From assembly GCF_963678635.1 (NCBI RefSeq), contig NC_087067.1, forward strand, positions 10,463,716-10,527,715: 64,000 nt of DNA, given 5' to 3'. This DNA is from Symsagittifera roscoffensis (lineage: Eukaryota > Xenacoelomorpha > Acoela > Convolutidae). Of the stretch, positions 57,401 through 63,660 are shown one piece after another. The position numbers were made by a program, and so were the translations under genes. The notes beneath the pieces are model-generated. The model ran no database searches. It saw nothing but the letters and a program-made list of their open reading frames with translations, and was not told where the DNA came from. Each line of letters opens with the position of its first letter. Within the stretch, counting starts at the first letter, position 1.

Positions 57401-59446
57401 AATGGTCGGAACAAAAACTATGTCGTTTGTCAATGGTGTATTGTGTATTTTCTTTTTTCATAATCCTGGTAATCACCTTTCCTTTTTTGCCTTTTCGTTT
57501 TCTTCTTTCCTACATAAAATCGTAAAACAAAAAAAAATCCCTTCAAGAGACGTTTGAAAACGGGCCAAACGTTCTAATGACGTTCTTCTCTGACAAAAAA
57601 AACGTAAATTATACAAAAAATCTGTGTTTTTAACACAGACGAAGCAGAGCATCGCACCACTTGCAATACAACAAAGAATGGCACGCACCCAAAAAAGGGG
57701 CCCAAAAAGTTTTAAAACCCGCCTACCCTTCCGTAAGCGCAAAAGCTAAATAAAAATTTTGGTGCTTCAATTAACAAATTATCTGACAATTATACAGATA
57801 TAAGCTAAAATCATTTAAGCCGAAAAAACCTTCAAGAGCAAAAAGCGAGAAATAAAAAGCGAAAAAAGAAAACTTAAAACAAGAGTTGATTAACAACCAA
57901 CAATAAAAATTTGAATGAAGCGGCCATTTGATAGGCAGATATGCTCAAAATAATCAGTTGACAGGCAATCTGTTCTGTTGCTATCAGAACAACCGACCCA
58001 ACTGATTTTATTGAACCAGTTAATAACCCGAAAAAAGTCTATAATCCAGTTTGATAACGTTTGCTAATCGCAAGCGTTAATATAACACTTAAAACAACTC
58101 ATTACACAGAGGAGAAGCTTCGCTTCACAAGCATTACCAAGAACACGACAGAAAGCAGCTCTAGAAAGTGCAATAGGAAAAAATAGAAATAAGCCTCGAA
58201 TTAGCAAATGTGGCACTAAATACAAATAGACACAATTTTGCAAGTAATAATTTGGAATATGACAAACTGAAGGCATCCACACTAACTTTGCATGTAATAA
58301 ATCGCAAAGCATAAAGCCATATTATGCATAAATTATGCATTTCAAAAAATTGCGAGATATTATTGAATTAGAAAAAAAATCAAGTTTTTATTGAGTTATG
58401 TTGTTTGAATTAAATAGCTTTTTTCGTTACCTTTGATGAATTAACAATGCATCAACTGTGTTAACTTACTACTATTCGAAAATCAAAGCACATGCTATCA
58501 AAAAGCTGTAAAGTTGCCCTAAAAGGGGCACCAATATTTGCGACTTAGGTTAGAAAAAAGGTTTTTAAAAATACACTAAGCTGACGCTATAAGTAGACCT
58601 CACCCACGCTCCTTATTTAAATCGATTGATCGAAATTGGTTGGGACTGTGTGTAACTTACTTCATTCTCATTGGCTGAAAACTCCAACTAAGAACCATCT
58701 TAACTCCAATTAACAACCTCCCTACGAAAACTTCTTACATGGTTGCAGTTTGAGACTTGACCGTGATGCCTCTTTGCTTTTCCACTTCCAAATTATCCAG
58801 CAGTCTCTCCCCGTGCACTCCTCTACAGGTGAAATGATACAACAGTTGACATATTTGCAAAACTCTGTCGGGTATTTTCACTTCAATGGCCCAACATCAA
58901 AGATTATACGCGAGAGCATCACTGTTTTGACAAAGTGCAAGCATTTTCTTTCTAGTCTTGTGTCGAAAATGCCAAAATTGTGCCGTTTAATTGAAAATAC
59001 TCACCTTTTCGCGTTAACTTAAGAATTTTTTATTTGACACATCTTTTTCGCAACTTTGAGGTTTCTTGGAATGGCATCTGTAAAAGTTTGTTAGCATGAT
59101 AATTTTTCCAGGTTTCAAACTTTATTTGACAGGCTAGATTCTTCAATCACTAACTGGCTTCGACTAAGACTACACGTATAATCAAATTGATTGTTTATTA
59201 GCGCATGCAATAAAGTGCATATATCAAAAATATACATCTTTACTTTTTTCACCATTACCTTTTGATAGTACCAGTCTCTTCCAAAAGTCTGTCAGCCAGA
59301 GTGCTTTTCCCATGATCCACGTGGGCTATGATTGCAAAGTTCCGGATCAAACTGGCGTCTACATGACAGCATCTTCGGAGTTGCTGATTTGGTACATCGA
59401 TAATAAATCGAACAACTTTTTCGCTTACCTTTGTGAGAAACAGCAT
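27221..59446 (-). CDS. GUF1: GUF1 (LepA/EF4-type mitochondrial translation GTPase), 11 coding exons
   Basis: Family knowledge: GUF1 is the mitochondrial LepA/EF4 homologue, a ribosome-binding GTPase of the matrix that supports translation fidelity. The coding join on the minus strand is 59446-59259, 58822-58739, 46915-46761, 46411-46069, 42894-42706, 38303-38134, 37856-37706, 33336-33228, 31351-31222, 30601-30370, 27404-27221. This gives 1,935 nt, 644 residues, close to the usual 650-670. All ten junctions keep frame with GT donors and AG acceptors. Motifs in the joined protein: G1 AHVDHGKST (41-49), G2 RGIT (80-83), G3 DTPGH (106-110), G4 NKID (160-163), G5 SAK (191-193), then the EF-G-like domains, and the LepA C-terminal domain ending [16 protein letters not shown] and VMKAATSK. 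The start ATG is the first after an in-frame TGA nine codons upstream; about 35 residues precede the G domain, enough for a short mitochondrial presequence. The introns are filled with transposons, and intron 2 holds a whole second gene. Confidence 0.97.
28073..28312. mobile_element. Short hAT-like MITE with 8 bp target duplications
   Basis: TCCAATAC occurs at 28,065-28,072 and 28,313-28,320. The right end, read inward, is CAGGGGCGGATCTAGGATTT, a common hAT terminus. The left end CAGATGCTTTTTCAG matches it only weakly beyond CAG. 240 bp, non-coding, with a GCGCC-rich core. It lies in intron 10 of GUF1. Confidence 0.75.
28405..28475 (-). repeat. tRNA-like SINE fragment
   Basis: On the minus strand ATGGCTAAAATGTCAAGGC (A box-like) is followed about 30 bases later by GGATTTGATTCCCGC (B box-like). 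It cannot be a working tRNA. Confidence 0.4.
28503..28884. mobile_element. MITE with long inverted ends and repeated GACAATTC motifs
   Basis: GTGTAAAT flanks both sides (28,495-28,502 and 28,885-28,892). About 55 bases at each end form an imperfect inverted repeat; the outer parts read CACAGACAATTCGGCCAAAG and, from the other side, TCCAGACAATTCGGGCAAAG. Inside, CAGACAATTC/GACAATTCAGCC motifs recur several times. The centre is very GC-rich with CGCCGC TTC GCGGCG. 382 bp, no coding. An 8 bp duplication fits hAT- or P-type transposases; the family is unassigned. Confidence 0.85.
28893..30369. other. Intron 10 remainder, AT-rich
   Basis: No gene. A dispersed repeat with CCCGATTGCAATACC and a small hairpin (TTGC..GCAA) lies at 30,285-30,360; relatives are at 56,965-57,030 and 61,355-61,400. 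Confidence 0.5.
30370..30601 (-). CDS. GUF1: GUF1 exon 10
   Basis: Codes [25 protein letters not shown] (the GYASFDYE motif of LepA) and ends [18 protein letters not shown]. The acceptor is TTGCTTCAG and the donor GTAATT. A short dispersed repeat starts right after the donor, at about 30,360 down to 30,285. Confidence 0.95.
31222..31351 (-). CDS. GUF1: GUF1 exon 9
   Basis: Codes [20 protein letters not shown] and then [20 protein letters not shown], matching the P L.E.(V/I).DF.D.LKS.(S/T).G region of the family. It lies in a different frame from the longest open frame here. The acceptor ACCTAG immediately precedes GTTTCA; upstream of it the frame meets a stop. The donor is GTTAGT. Confidence 0.92.
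31425..31465. repeat. Hairpin-headed short repeat (GGCGAAGC..GCTTCGC)
   Basis: Reads CACAGAGGCGAAGCAGAGCT TCGC, a stem of seven pairs. It is one of a family of at least a dozen in 31-63 kb, listed in the findings. Confidence 0.7.
31466..33227. other. Intron 8, AT-rich, repeat traces
   Basis: No coding signal. A decayed member of the hairpin-headed repeat (GAGGCGAAACCTTAGCGAG) lies near 32,314, with the AAGCCTCGAATTAGCAGATG segment shared with 58,190 and 61,590. A run of G at 33,187-33,199 is next to the donor of exon 8. Confidence 0.5.
33228..33336 (-). CDS. GUF1: GUF1 exon 8
   Basis: Codes [30 protein letters not shown], the EP..(A/G)TII.P motif of LepA domain V. The acceptor follows a pyrimidine run ending TTTTTTTCAG and the donor is GTATCA. 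It ends in phase 0. Confidence 0.94.
33337..34280. other. Intron 7, 3' side in genome coordinates, AT-rich
   Basis: No gene seen. It contains one hairpin repeat (AGAGGCGAAGCGTAGCTTCG) at 33,860-33,893. Confidence 0.5.
34280..36850. repeat. Old long-period tandem repeat (about 0.2 kb unit)
   Basis: The same string of phrases recurs in order with drift: CAAAAATCAAAAA-TTGACTTTTC-CGAGG, then GGGGAGCTTCACACAACC, then GTTCTCTCCATTGAACTCAA, then AATCTCAGATTTG and GTAGTTTTCGAGAAAA. Units are seen near 34,320, 34,480, 34,740, 35,000, 35,150, 35,290, 35,450, 35,600, 35,730 and again 36,500-36,770; the 35,935-36,445 element interrupts the series. Confidence 0.6.
35935..36445. repeat. tRNA-containing 0.5 kb dispersed repeat, copy 1
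   Basis: Aligns end to end with 63,085-63,660. One end carries ACACAGGCGAAGTTGCACTT CGC (hairpin) and the other CACAAGCTTTGTTGTG (hairpin). On the minus strand a tRNA-like part spans about 36,195-36,275: TAGCGTAGAGATGG (A box-like) and GGTTCGAACC (B box). Confidence 0.75.
36850..37705. other. Intron 7, remaining part
   Basis: No gene. A perfect hairpin ACGCTTGC TAATC GCAAGCGT lies at 37,118-37,138 and recurs near 58,058-58,080. An open frame of 119 codons at 37,289-37,648 on the minus strand has no motif and is probably chance. Confidence 0.5.
37706..37856 (-). CDS. GUF1: GUF1 exon 7
   Basis: Begins [18 protein letters not shown], the LepA-specific LLHMEI..RLE.E(Y/F) motif, and runs to QQVIEI. 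The donor is GTCAGG, not GTAAG-like. A stronger-looking GTGAAG nine bases further would break the frame with exon 8, so GTCAGG was chosen. Confidence 0.93.
38134..38303 (-). CDS. GUF1: GUF1 exon 6
   Basis: Codes [31 protein letters not shown] and ends QGWRLGFLG, the domain III core of LepA proteins. The acceptor is GATTTAG and the donor GTAGGT, with 1 nt of the glycine codon left for exon 7. Confidence 0.95.
38304..38890. other. Intron 5, part next to exon 6, nothing recognised
   Basis: AT-rich. No motif, repeat or coding signal seen. Confidence 0.4.
38890..41960 (+). pseudogene. Dead L1/Tx1-like LINE, antisense in GUF1 intron 5
   Basis: The plus strand holds scattered ORF2 pieces. Endonuclease: [12 protein letters not shown] (39,877-39,912, GDFN region) and [20 protein letters not shown] (40,038-40,100, the THxxxxSxxRIDYI end). 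RT start: [20 protein letters not shown] with IRKLKCG (40,736-40,820), [20 protein letters not shown] (40,947-41,005), and [20 protein letters not shown] (41,313-41,373). The position of the YADD catalytic motif reads YTKID (41,440-41,460), so catalysis is lost. Many stops. A Cys-Lys-rich stretch near 38,950-39,050 may be ORF1. The lack of a 3' tail prevents setting the end. Confidence 0.65.
42706..42894 (-). CDS. GUF1: GUF1 exon 5
   Basis: Codes the end of domain II, with [23 protein letters not shown], matching the LepA pattern of a Val-Gly-Leu core followed by L.AGQVGY. The acceptor is ATTTTCAG and the donor a consensus GTAAGT. It was found from frame and phase; no long open frame marks it. 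Confidence 0.95.
42959..43136. repeat. Long inverted repeat (about 58 bp arms)
   Basis: The left arm 42,959-43,016 starts AATGCGTGAAATAAAATTTT; the right arm 43,075-43,136 is its near-exact complement, ending ATTATATTTCACGCATT. The spacer is about 58 bases. The transcript could fold into a stable hairpin. It abuts repeat X at 43,141. Confidence 0.85.
43141..43652. repeat. Repeat X, copy 1
   Basis: Starts AAGTAATGGAATATTTGTGC and ends ATACGAGCAGTCTTGTTGT. About 85 percent like 45,369-45,812 by eye; copy 2 lacks about 70 bases in the middle. The end carries a small GC-rich hairpin. Confidence 0.75.
43655..45372 (-). mobile_element. 5'-truncated LINE with intact reverse transcriptase
   Basis: Minus-strand non-LTR retrotransposon in GUF1 intron 4, same orientation as the gene. 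The 3' UTR ends TGTAAACTCCCCACGGGG, TAAATTAAGCCTTCC and a (CT)n tail at 43,660-43,682, a tail style seen in CR1-group elements. The 5' end is cut inside ORF2 just before the RT; no endonuclease is present. The intact frame suggests a fairly recent insertion. No short target duplication could be found at the ends. Confidence 0.8.
44165..45372 (-). CDS. Reverse transcriptase of CR1/Jockey-like LINE (N-terminally truncated)
   Basis: Open for about 400 codons with no stop until 44,165. Counting from the TTG at 45,334: SNYRPISLL (80-88), [18 protein letters not shown] (114-131), motif [13 protein letters not shown] (149-160), motif [15 protein letters not shown] (206-219), motif C FADD (237-240), then [10 protein letters not shown] and [17 protein letters not shown], and a C-terminal [22 protein letters not shown]. 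All catalytic aspartates are present. Upstream the frame stays open into the truncation point ([12 protein letters not shown]), so there is no real start codon. Reverse transcriptase of a retroelement, not a host gene. Confidence 0.9.
45369..45812. repeat. Repeat X, copy 2
   Basis: Direct repeat of 43,141-43,652 on the other side of the LINE. It ends CAGGGCTTCGCCCTG (hairpin) and ATACGAGCAGTCTTGTTGT. A fragment in reverse orientation lies at 48,910-48,990, joined to the GAGGCGAA head. Confidence 0.75.
46069..46411 (-). CDS. GUF1: GUF1 exon 4
   Basis: The largest exon (343 nt). It starts [14 protein letters not shown] and codes G4 NKID, G5 SAK and the ERVPPP turn into domain II (LVFDSQF, then GVLSKNQDV). 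The donor is GTGAGA. Intron 3 before it is only 349 bp. Confidence 0.96.
46761..46915 (-). CDS. GUF1: GUF1 exon 3
   Basis: Codes the G3 motif DTPGH and the following [30 protein letters not shown] stretch typical of LepA. The acceptor is after CTGTTTAG and the donor is GTAAAG. It is split from exon 2 by the 11,823 bp intron 2 that carries the Mx-like gene. Confidence 0.96.
46916..48120. other. Intron 2, part next to exon 3
   Basis: No gene. GGAATCCAC occurs three times between 47,180 and 47,260. Otherwise AT-rich without recognisable features. Confidence 0.4.
48130..48300. repeat. Dispersed repeat with CAATCATATGATTG palindrome, copy 1
   Basis: Pairs with 62,455-62,575: GATGGTGCCCAGC, the palindrome CAATCATATGATTG, GGGTTCAATTCGCACGTGCG (B box-like) and CTGCAATTTACATGGCGA. 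Possibly tRNA-derived. Confidence 0.6.
48885..48990. repeat. Hairpin-head joined to an end fragment of repeat X
   Basis: Reads TAGAGGCGAATCAAACTTTC GC, then CACCATTTGTAATGCAACAAG ACTGCTCG, which is the complement of the end of repeat X. It shows that X carries the same head as the short hairpin family. Confidence 0.55.
49593..49770 (-). repeat. tRNA-derived SINE with hairpin tail
   Basis: Minus strand: tRNA-like head at 49,766-49,700 with GCCTCCGTGGCTGAGTGGTT A (Ser/Leu-like A box) and AGATCGAATCCG (B box), then body, then a tail GCGAAGCGCAGCTTCGTCCC TGTG. The tRNA-like part lacks a proper acceptor stem, so it is a SINE head and not a tRNA gene. Confidence 0.65.
49780..51370. other. Intron 2, AT-rich stretch without features
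   Basis: No gene or clear repeat recognised. A short C-rich run lies at 51,320-51,336. Confidence 0.45.
51370..51930. repeat. 19 bp minisatellite
   Basis: Fifteen exact copies of GACTATACTATGCGACATT at 51,456-51,740, with degenerate copies (GGCGACATT, GATGCCATT and GGGCGCCATT variants) on both sides. It lies in GUF1 intron 2, about 440 bases past the end of the Mx-like coding region. Confidence 0.97.
51970..52337. repeat. Tandem duplication of about 190 bp downstream of the Mx-like gene
   Basis: Two diverged copies, 51,970-52,135 and 52,166-52,337, share GTGATAT, CATATTGA, GTGTCGAGAAAAAC and GAGCGATTAAAG. The second copy ends 30 bases from the stop of the Mx-like gene, so it probably lies in its 3' UTR. 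Confidence 0.6.
52368..53007 (-). CDS. Mx-like GTPase exon 2 (linker and effector domain)
   Basis: The acceptor is TTGACGACAG and the first base completes an Arg codon, giving [14 protein letters not shown] across the junction. The 259 bp intron (53008-53266) has several stops in this frame. An ATG at 53000 could start this exon alone, but the phase match and the effector-domain content argue for splicing to exon 1. Confidence 0.88.
52368..54753 (-). CDS. Mx-like dynamin-superfamily large GTPase, two exons
   Basis: The coding join is 54753-53267 and 53007-52368 (708 residues). Dynamin-family proteins are self-assembling GTPases; Mx members are interferon-linked antiviral proteins in vertebrates, and dynamins remodel membranes. 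Motifs: G1 GDQTSGKS (48-55) followed by [14 protein letters not shown], the dynamin signature; switch Thr in GTVT (71-74); G3 DLPG (147-150); G4 TKID (216-219). Then come the middle/stalk region (about 300-495), a Gly/Ser/Lys-rich linker (about 499-570), and a GTPase effector domain (about 616-700) rich in Glu and Lys. There is no PH or proline-rich domain and no transmembrane segment, so the layout is Mx-like rather than classical dynamin. The gene lies inside intron 2 of GUF1, same strand, with its own ATG and stop. It is intact, so probably functional. The exact subfamily is not proven. Confidence 0.92.
53267..54753 (-). CDS. Mx-like GTPase exon 1 (GTPase domain and stalk)
   Basis: Codes residues 1-495 and two bases of the next codon. 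The open frame runs four codons past the donor to a TAA in the intron, which would make a protein lacking the effector domain if the intron were kept. The donor is AAAG followed by GTACCC. Confidence 0.92.
54837..54850. promoter_or_regulatory. IRF/ISRE-like motif upstream of the Mx-like gene
   Basis: The + strand reads CAAAACTGAAACA, close to the IRF-binding core GAAANNGAAA with one mismatch, 84-97 bases upstream of the ATG. A single short AT-rich match can arise by chance. Confidence 0.2.
54860..56340. other. Intron 2, upstream of the Mx-like gene
   Basis: No other gene. A segment GCCGACAATTCTTGAGCAGA C at 55,827 recurs near 60,770. Possible 5' UTR and promoter of the Mx-like gene lie at its low end; no clear TATA box. 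Confidence 0.45.
56348..56392. repeat. Hairpin-headed short repeat
   Basis: ACACGAGGCGAAGCTGATCT TCG followed by TACCACTTGCGATACAA. Same family as 31,425. Confidence 0.65.
57630..57672. repeat. Hairpin-headed short repeat
   Basis: AACACAGACGAAGCAGAGCA TCGCACCACTTGCAATACAA C. Same family. Confidence 0.65.
58050..58210. repeat. Hairpin repeat pair and shared SINE-like body
   Basis: The hairpin AACGTTTGC TAATC GCAAGCGTT at 58,058-58,080 is followed by ACAGAGGAGAAGCTTCGCTT at 58,104 and the body GAACACGACAGAAAGCAGCT, AAGCCTCGAATTAGCAAATG, which matches 32,330-32,400. Confidence 0.6.
58211..58738. other. Intron 2, stretch next to exon 2
   Basis: No coding signal. The phrase AATATTTGCGACTTAGGTT near 58,540 is shared with the ends of the 0.5 kb tRNA-containing repeats. 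Confidence 0.4.
58739..58822 (-). CDS. GUF1: GUF1 exon 2
   Basis: An 84 nt exon coding [20 protein letters not shown] and then VKSQTAT, the switch I / G2 region. It was found by reading the minus strand, because no open frame of 60 codons marks it. The acceptor follows TTTCACCTGTAG and the donor is GTAAGA. Phase 2 on both sides joins exon 1 and exon 3 exactly. Confidence 0.95.
59259..59446 (-). CDS. GUF1: GUF1 exon 1
   Basis: Holds the start codon, a presumed mitochondrial presequence rich in hydrophobic and basic residues, and the P-loop AHVDHGKST. It ends in phase 2 at AAAAG followed by GTAATG. The ATG at 59446 follows an in-frame TGA. Intron 1 is 436 bp. Confidence 0.95.
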
Positions 59447-59634
59447 TTTAGCCGCGTATGAACAGAATCAATGTTATCAAGTGACAATTATTGAGTTTCA
59501 TGAACATCAGCACTCATTTTACACAACTGAAACTGGTTTTCGGAAGATGATTTTGTCATTTCAGTATTTTTTTGCTCAACACTAGGGGGCTTATTCTCAT
59601 GCGCCATGTGCGAAGGACCAAATGCGAAATTCTT

Positions 59635-59719
59635 AACCAATCAACGCACTTTAAACTGTCCAAATCTGACAGAATCGCGTATTACTTTCAATTTTTTGAA
59701 TAATGAGCTTTGATTGGCT
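59635..59719 (-). promoter_or_regulatory. Pair of CCAAT boxes upstream of GUF1
   Basis: Two CCAAT cores lie 190-270 bases upstream of the GUF1 ATG: AGCCAATCA on the minus strand (59711-59719) and AACCAATCA on the plus strand (59635-59643). No clear TATA box is seen. Caution: an ATTGGCTGAC stretch also occurs near 42,640 in intron 5, so one box may belong to a dispersed repeat. Confidence 0.3.
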
Positions 59720-60560
59720 GACAAAACTTTTACTCCCTCGTGCAAGAGGGATTACCTCCAACATCAGTCTACTTTTAGGATGAAATTCGGCTTTTGAATG
59801 AATATTTGTAGTAATTTAGCTGCTTGACCGGGTGCGTTCCCACACAGCGGCACTCCCGTATAGCCCAATAAAACTTGAAATTTCTTGTTAAGGTCATTAG
59901 CATCAAATTAAAAAATCACTAAAAAGACAAATTTTAAAAACCAAGCAACAAAGTTCCAATATACTAAAAACATTTTCTTTAAGAAATAGCTTTGCTTTCA
60001 TGGTATAAGATAGCGATTAAAATGCGCCTACTTTGATAGGCTTTGACTTTTTCGGATATCCGGGGACAATTTTTTTTTCGGATAACCGGGATTAATTTTT
60101 TTCGGCTAACCGATAATTTTTTTAGATATTCGGGAACAAAACTTTTTCCGCTATCCAGTAAATATCCCAATAACAGCAGTATCAAATAAGCTGGCCGAGA
60201 AAGTGTACAAACCCGCAATTTATTTAACTATATTGCACAAAATTATGTCGAAAATAAGACCTTTATAGCGTTTCGGGAAAACTCAAATTTATTGCGTGAT
60301 CCCCTCTACCTGATTAGAGAATTAGTGTTTTTTTTAAGGTCTATAATTTATTTGACGATGAAGGCTATAATGCTTTGAGTGAATCTAATTTTTTCGGCTC
60401 TCAGGGAACATTTTTTCTGCTAGTAGGGAACGAACTTGACACGCCACATTGACGGTAGCATACGGAGCTATTTTGCAATGAGAGCTTTGCTAGGCAAAAA
60501 TCACATCAGTCAATCTAAGGAAACATATCGATAATACATTGGGCAAGCAGCATTAAATTA
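59720..60560. other. Upstream of GUF1, no gene recognised
   Basis: AT-rich. GGATAACCGGGA-type phrases recur between 60,050 and 60,180 (TTTTTCGG then ATA(T/A)CCGGG), a small local repeat. No coding signal on either strand. Confidence 0.4.
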
Positions 60561-60569
60561 AGTCAATTT

Positions 60570-60612
60570 TTAACAGAGGCGAAGCTGAGCTTCGCGCCAC
60601 TTGCGATTAAAC
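60570..60612. repeat. Hairpin-headed short repeat, best-preserved copy
   Basis: AACAGAGGCGAAGCTGAGCT TCGCGCCACTTGCGATTAA. The stem GGCGAAGC/GCTTCGC(G) is complete. Confidence 0.7.
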
Positions 60613-61519
60613 GCAAACATAAAAAACATAAGCAATCGAAAAAATAAAACGTTGAAAAAAAACTAGTTCTACCAAAAATCAAATTTTCGTATGTCTCGAT
60701 AGAAAATCATTCTAGGCTAACATGCCAGAAATTTGAAAGTTAAATTAGCCAAGGAAGACGAAATAAAGCCGGCAATTTTTGAGCAGACACAAGTTGAGCA
60801 GAAAAAAAAATGATTTCATAAAAAATCAATTTTAGGTCCAACCTGAGACTAGAATGAACAACACTTGCACTTTCAACTACAAAGGAAGTTGCCTGCAGAA
60901 CAAGAAAAACATCAGTGACGTGGTAATTAATCCGACAATCTTTGAGCAAATTAAGTTCATTATGCCATGACCGCTTAATCGAAAAAGAGCTAAATAAAAA
61001 TTTGTTACTAAAATTCAGATTTGGTAAAATGACAAGTTACAAATTTTCAAGAAGAGTAAAAAAACCAAAATAAAATCCATGCTTAACAAAAAAAGCCAAA
61101 AAAAACAGTACCAAATAAAACAAAATTCATTTTTTTAAAAAATGGGAAATGAACCGACGGAAACTAGGCCGAAAACAACGATTCAGAAAAAAAATCAATA
61201 TTTTTTCAAGAAAATTATTTGAAAACAAACTAACACCGGAAACAGACTACACCTATTTCCTACCCAAACGAAGGTAGCTTTATTTGTATTCGCAAGAAAT
61301 TGAGCATGACTGAAATTTACTAATCCTACAAAATTGACAATTCTGTGCCTAAAGTTATTTACGGGAAAAAGTCTAGTACCCGATTGCAATACCGCAAGGG
61401 TAAACAAAATGCCGTGAATTATAGTACCATGCAAAAATTGAGACATCCACTGTAAATACGTAAAAATAAGAACGAGAAAACTTTAGATCAAAAATCGCCA
61501 TGTTATGGAGCATAGTTAT
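60613..61519. other. AT-rich repeat-derived stretch
   Basis: No gene. It contains the CCCGATTGCAATACCGC repeat at 61,355-61,400 and the segment shared with 55,827. Confidence 0.4.
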
Positions 61520-61695
61520 AAACCCAGAGGCAAAGCTGCGCTGGGCAAACACAAAGGACGAAAAATATCTATAAAGTCAAATAGGAAAGCCTCGAATTAG
61601 TTAAACTTTTGTTTTCAACCGGATTCGAACCAACAACCTCGAGCGTTGGGATCTCACGTCTTAGATCTCACGAGAGTTAGATTGGAAAAACAAGT
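61520..61695 (-). repeat. tRNA-derived SINE with related tail
   Basis: Minus strand: a tRNA-like head at 61,690-61,618 with GGTTGTTGGTTCGAATCCGG T (B box exact), then the CTAATTCGAGGC segment shared with 32,380 and 58,190, and a decayed tail at 61,525-61,545. Confidence 0.6.
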
Positions 61696-62429
61696 ATAGT
61701 CATACTAACGCTCATAAGCTCTGGTCATGTTTCCGTATGCAATCTGCGGCTATATCTTTGGGCATATAAGAACTATCTCTCCACCGACCCCATTGACCAC
61801 CCCTCACTCCAACAAACAAGATCTAAATACTGAAAAAACAAGTGAGCAATCTCACCCTGAAGCATTTTGGGGAGGTAAATTGTTCAAATGGTCCATTCTT
61901 TGCTTGAATTTTCATTTAATTCGACCCTGAGCACTTACATTCAACTTTTATATATACTGAAGCAAATGAGCTTAATTTAAAATTCACTTTGTGTGAATCC
62001 ATCAAATCTTAGCTAAAGGATGAACAAGAACCCGACTTTAACCCGGCGCTATTCTTCCTTCCTACACACCCATAGATATAGTTCGTTCTCACCCCGCCGG
62101 AGCAAAAATGGAGCACTTGCTGGCTTCGTGATTGACAATCTACAAAAATGAATGTCCGTTTACGGGAACTGCAAGACTTGAGAAACAACAATTTGAATAA
62201 AACTCTTTTTTCTCTATCAAACCACACAGTATGCAGTCACACCTAGACAAATAACACATCATGAGCGGGGCTTCGAACCCTAACTCAACTGCGACGAAGT
62301 AAAAAAAAATAGCTTACTCAAATCAGCTGTCTTTCACGCATGTTATAAAGGTAAATACCAGGCACTACTGAATGCGGTTTCATTGAGCGGATGTAGCTCA
62401 TGCTGCTTAGATAACGGCTGAGATATTAT
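61696..62429. other. No gene recognised; one possible Pol III B box
   Basis: On the minus strand GGGTTCGAAGCCCCGC at 62,262-62,277 resembles a B box, probably another SINE head. Otherwise nothing. Confidence 0.4.
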
Positions 62430-62580
62430 TCGGCAGAAAAATTGTGAGTGTCGCATAGGTAGAGATGGTGCCTGGCAATCATATGATTGCGAGTTGAAAT
62501 CACACGTGCGCTGCAATTTATATGGCGAGCTCATGTAAGATAGCAATAGCTTAATTAACTTTTTACACAGAAGCGAAGCA
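62430..62580. repeat. Dispersed repeat with CAATCATATGATTG palindrome, copy 2
   Basis: Partner of 48,130-48,300, followed at 62,566 by a hairpin-headed repeat (ACACAGAAGCGAAGCAGAGC TACGC). Confidence 0.6.
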
Positions 62581-62699
62581 GAGCTACGCACCACTTGCGA
62601 TGCAAACCGAATGGCTATCACTACTTGCAGGTAATCTGACAATAAAATCTACTCCAAAAATTATACTCAAAAACATACAACTGAAATACCATTGTAGAA

Positions 62700-62745
62700 A
62701 TAAACAGAGGCGACGCGAAGCTTCGAACTACATGAGATATAGGAC
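62700..62745. repeat. Hairpin-headed short repeat
   Basis: AACAGAGGCGACGCGAAGCT TCGAACTACATGAGATA, a diverged copy about 135 bases from another at 62,566. Confidence 0.55.
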
Positions 62746-63084
62746 ATATATCATAATAAACAACTCGAGGGAAATAAAATGAAAGTTGCACAAAAAATTC
62801 AAAAATTTTGTTTCGAAAAGGTCAGAAAATTGATCTACCTAATTTTTCCTACATTTTTTTGATTTCGTCTTGAATTTTTTCAATAAAATTTGCCAAGAAG
62901 TAAAACAATTGAATTCGCATTGATAAATAAGCATCGAAACAGTGAATCCAAACTCCGCTGTTCGATAAAGGAGTTTTGTTTATCGAGCGTGATCAAATTT
63001 CAAGACTCCTGAAAAAAATCACCAAGGTGTTCAGTACGTTTTTGTATCTTGAAAAAGTGACATACTAAAATCTGAGTTGGTAAA

Positions 63085-63660
63085 ATTATCACCAATATAA
63101 CCACAACACAGAGGCGAAGTTGCACTTCGCATACACAATCAAAAATTTGACCGAAAACAGTACTGGGAAAAACTGAATGAGTAAAACTTTGAGTCTACAA
63201 AATTTCTTAAACGACGCACGCCAATTATGAGTGTACATAATTGCTACGTGACGCAAGCCAATTATGACGCATTAGCACTACCAGTCAATTTGAAGGGGAA
63301 AAAATGAAATTTACCAATTAACATGCCTCAATTTAAAGAGCGGACGCAATTTAACTAGTATACGAAAAAGTTCATTAAAAACATCCGACCCTGCCAAGGT
63401 TCGAACCCTCTTATTTTGTTGCGGGTCTCCTTCCCTACTTCTACGCTACAGATCCATGATACCTTGAAGCTAAAGTGCTATTTGTAATATAATAGCTTGC
63501 GTTAATAACCTTAGCATTGGCTGAACTTAATAGCTGGATCAAAATGAACACTTTTAAAATGAACACATTTTGTCGCAACAATATTTGCGCCGCAACAATA
63601 TTTGCGACTTAGGTTGGAAAAAAAGATGGTTCATACTATAGCACAAGCTTTGCTCGTGTA
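63085..63660. repeat. tRNA-containing 0.5 kb dispersed repeat, copy 2
   Basis: Partner of 35,935-36,445, with the same terminal hairpins and tRNA-like part at about 63,385-63,460 (GGTTCGAACC on the minus strand). It has an extra about 40 bases near 63,225, partly repeating CGCACGCCAATTATGA. Confidence 0.75.

Noticed and set aside
46916-58738. Possibility that exons 1-2 of GUF1 belong to a separate gene from exons 3-11, given the 11.8 kb gap
   Set aside because: Phase matches exactly (AT plus G making Met), and G1-G2 on one side with G3-G5 on the other complete a single GTPase domain.
59979-60218. 79-codon open frame on the minus strand
   Set aside because: Low-complexity, includes a local ATAACCGGG repeat, and has no homologue that I recognise.
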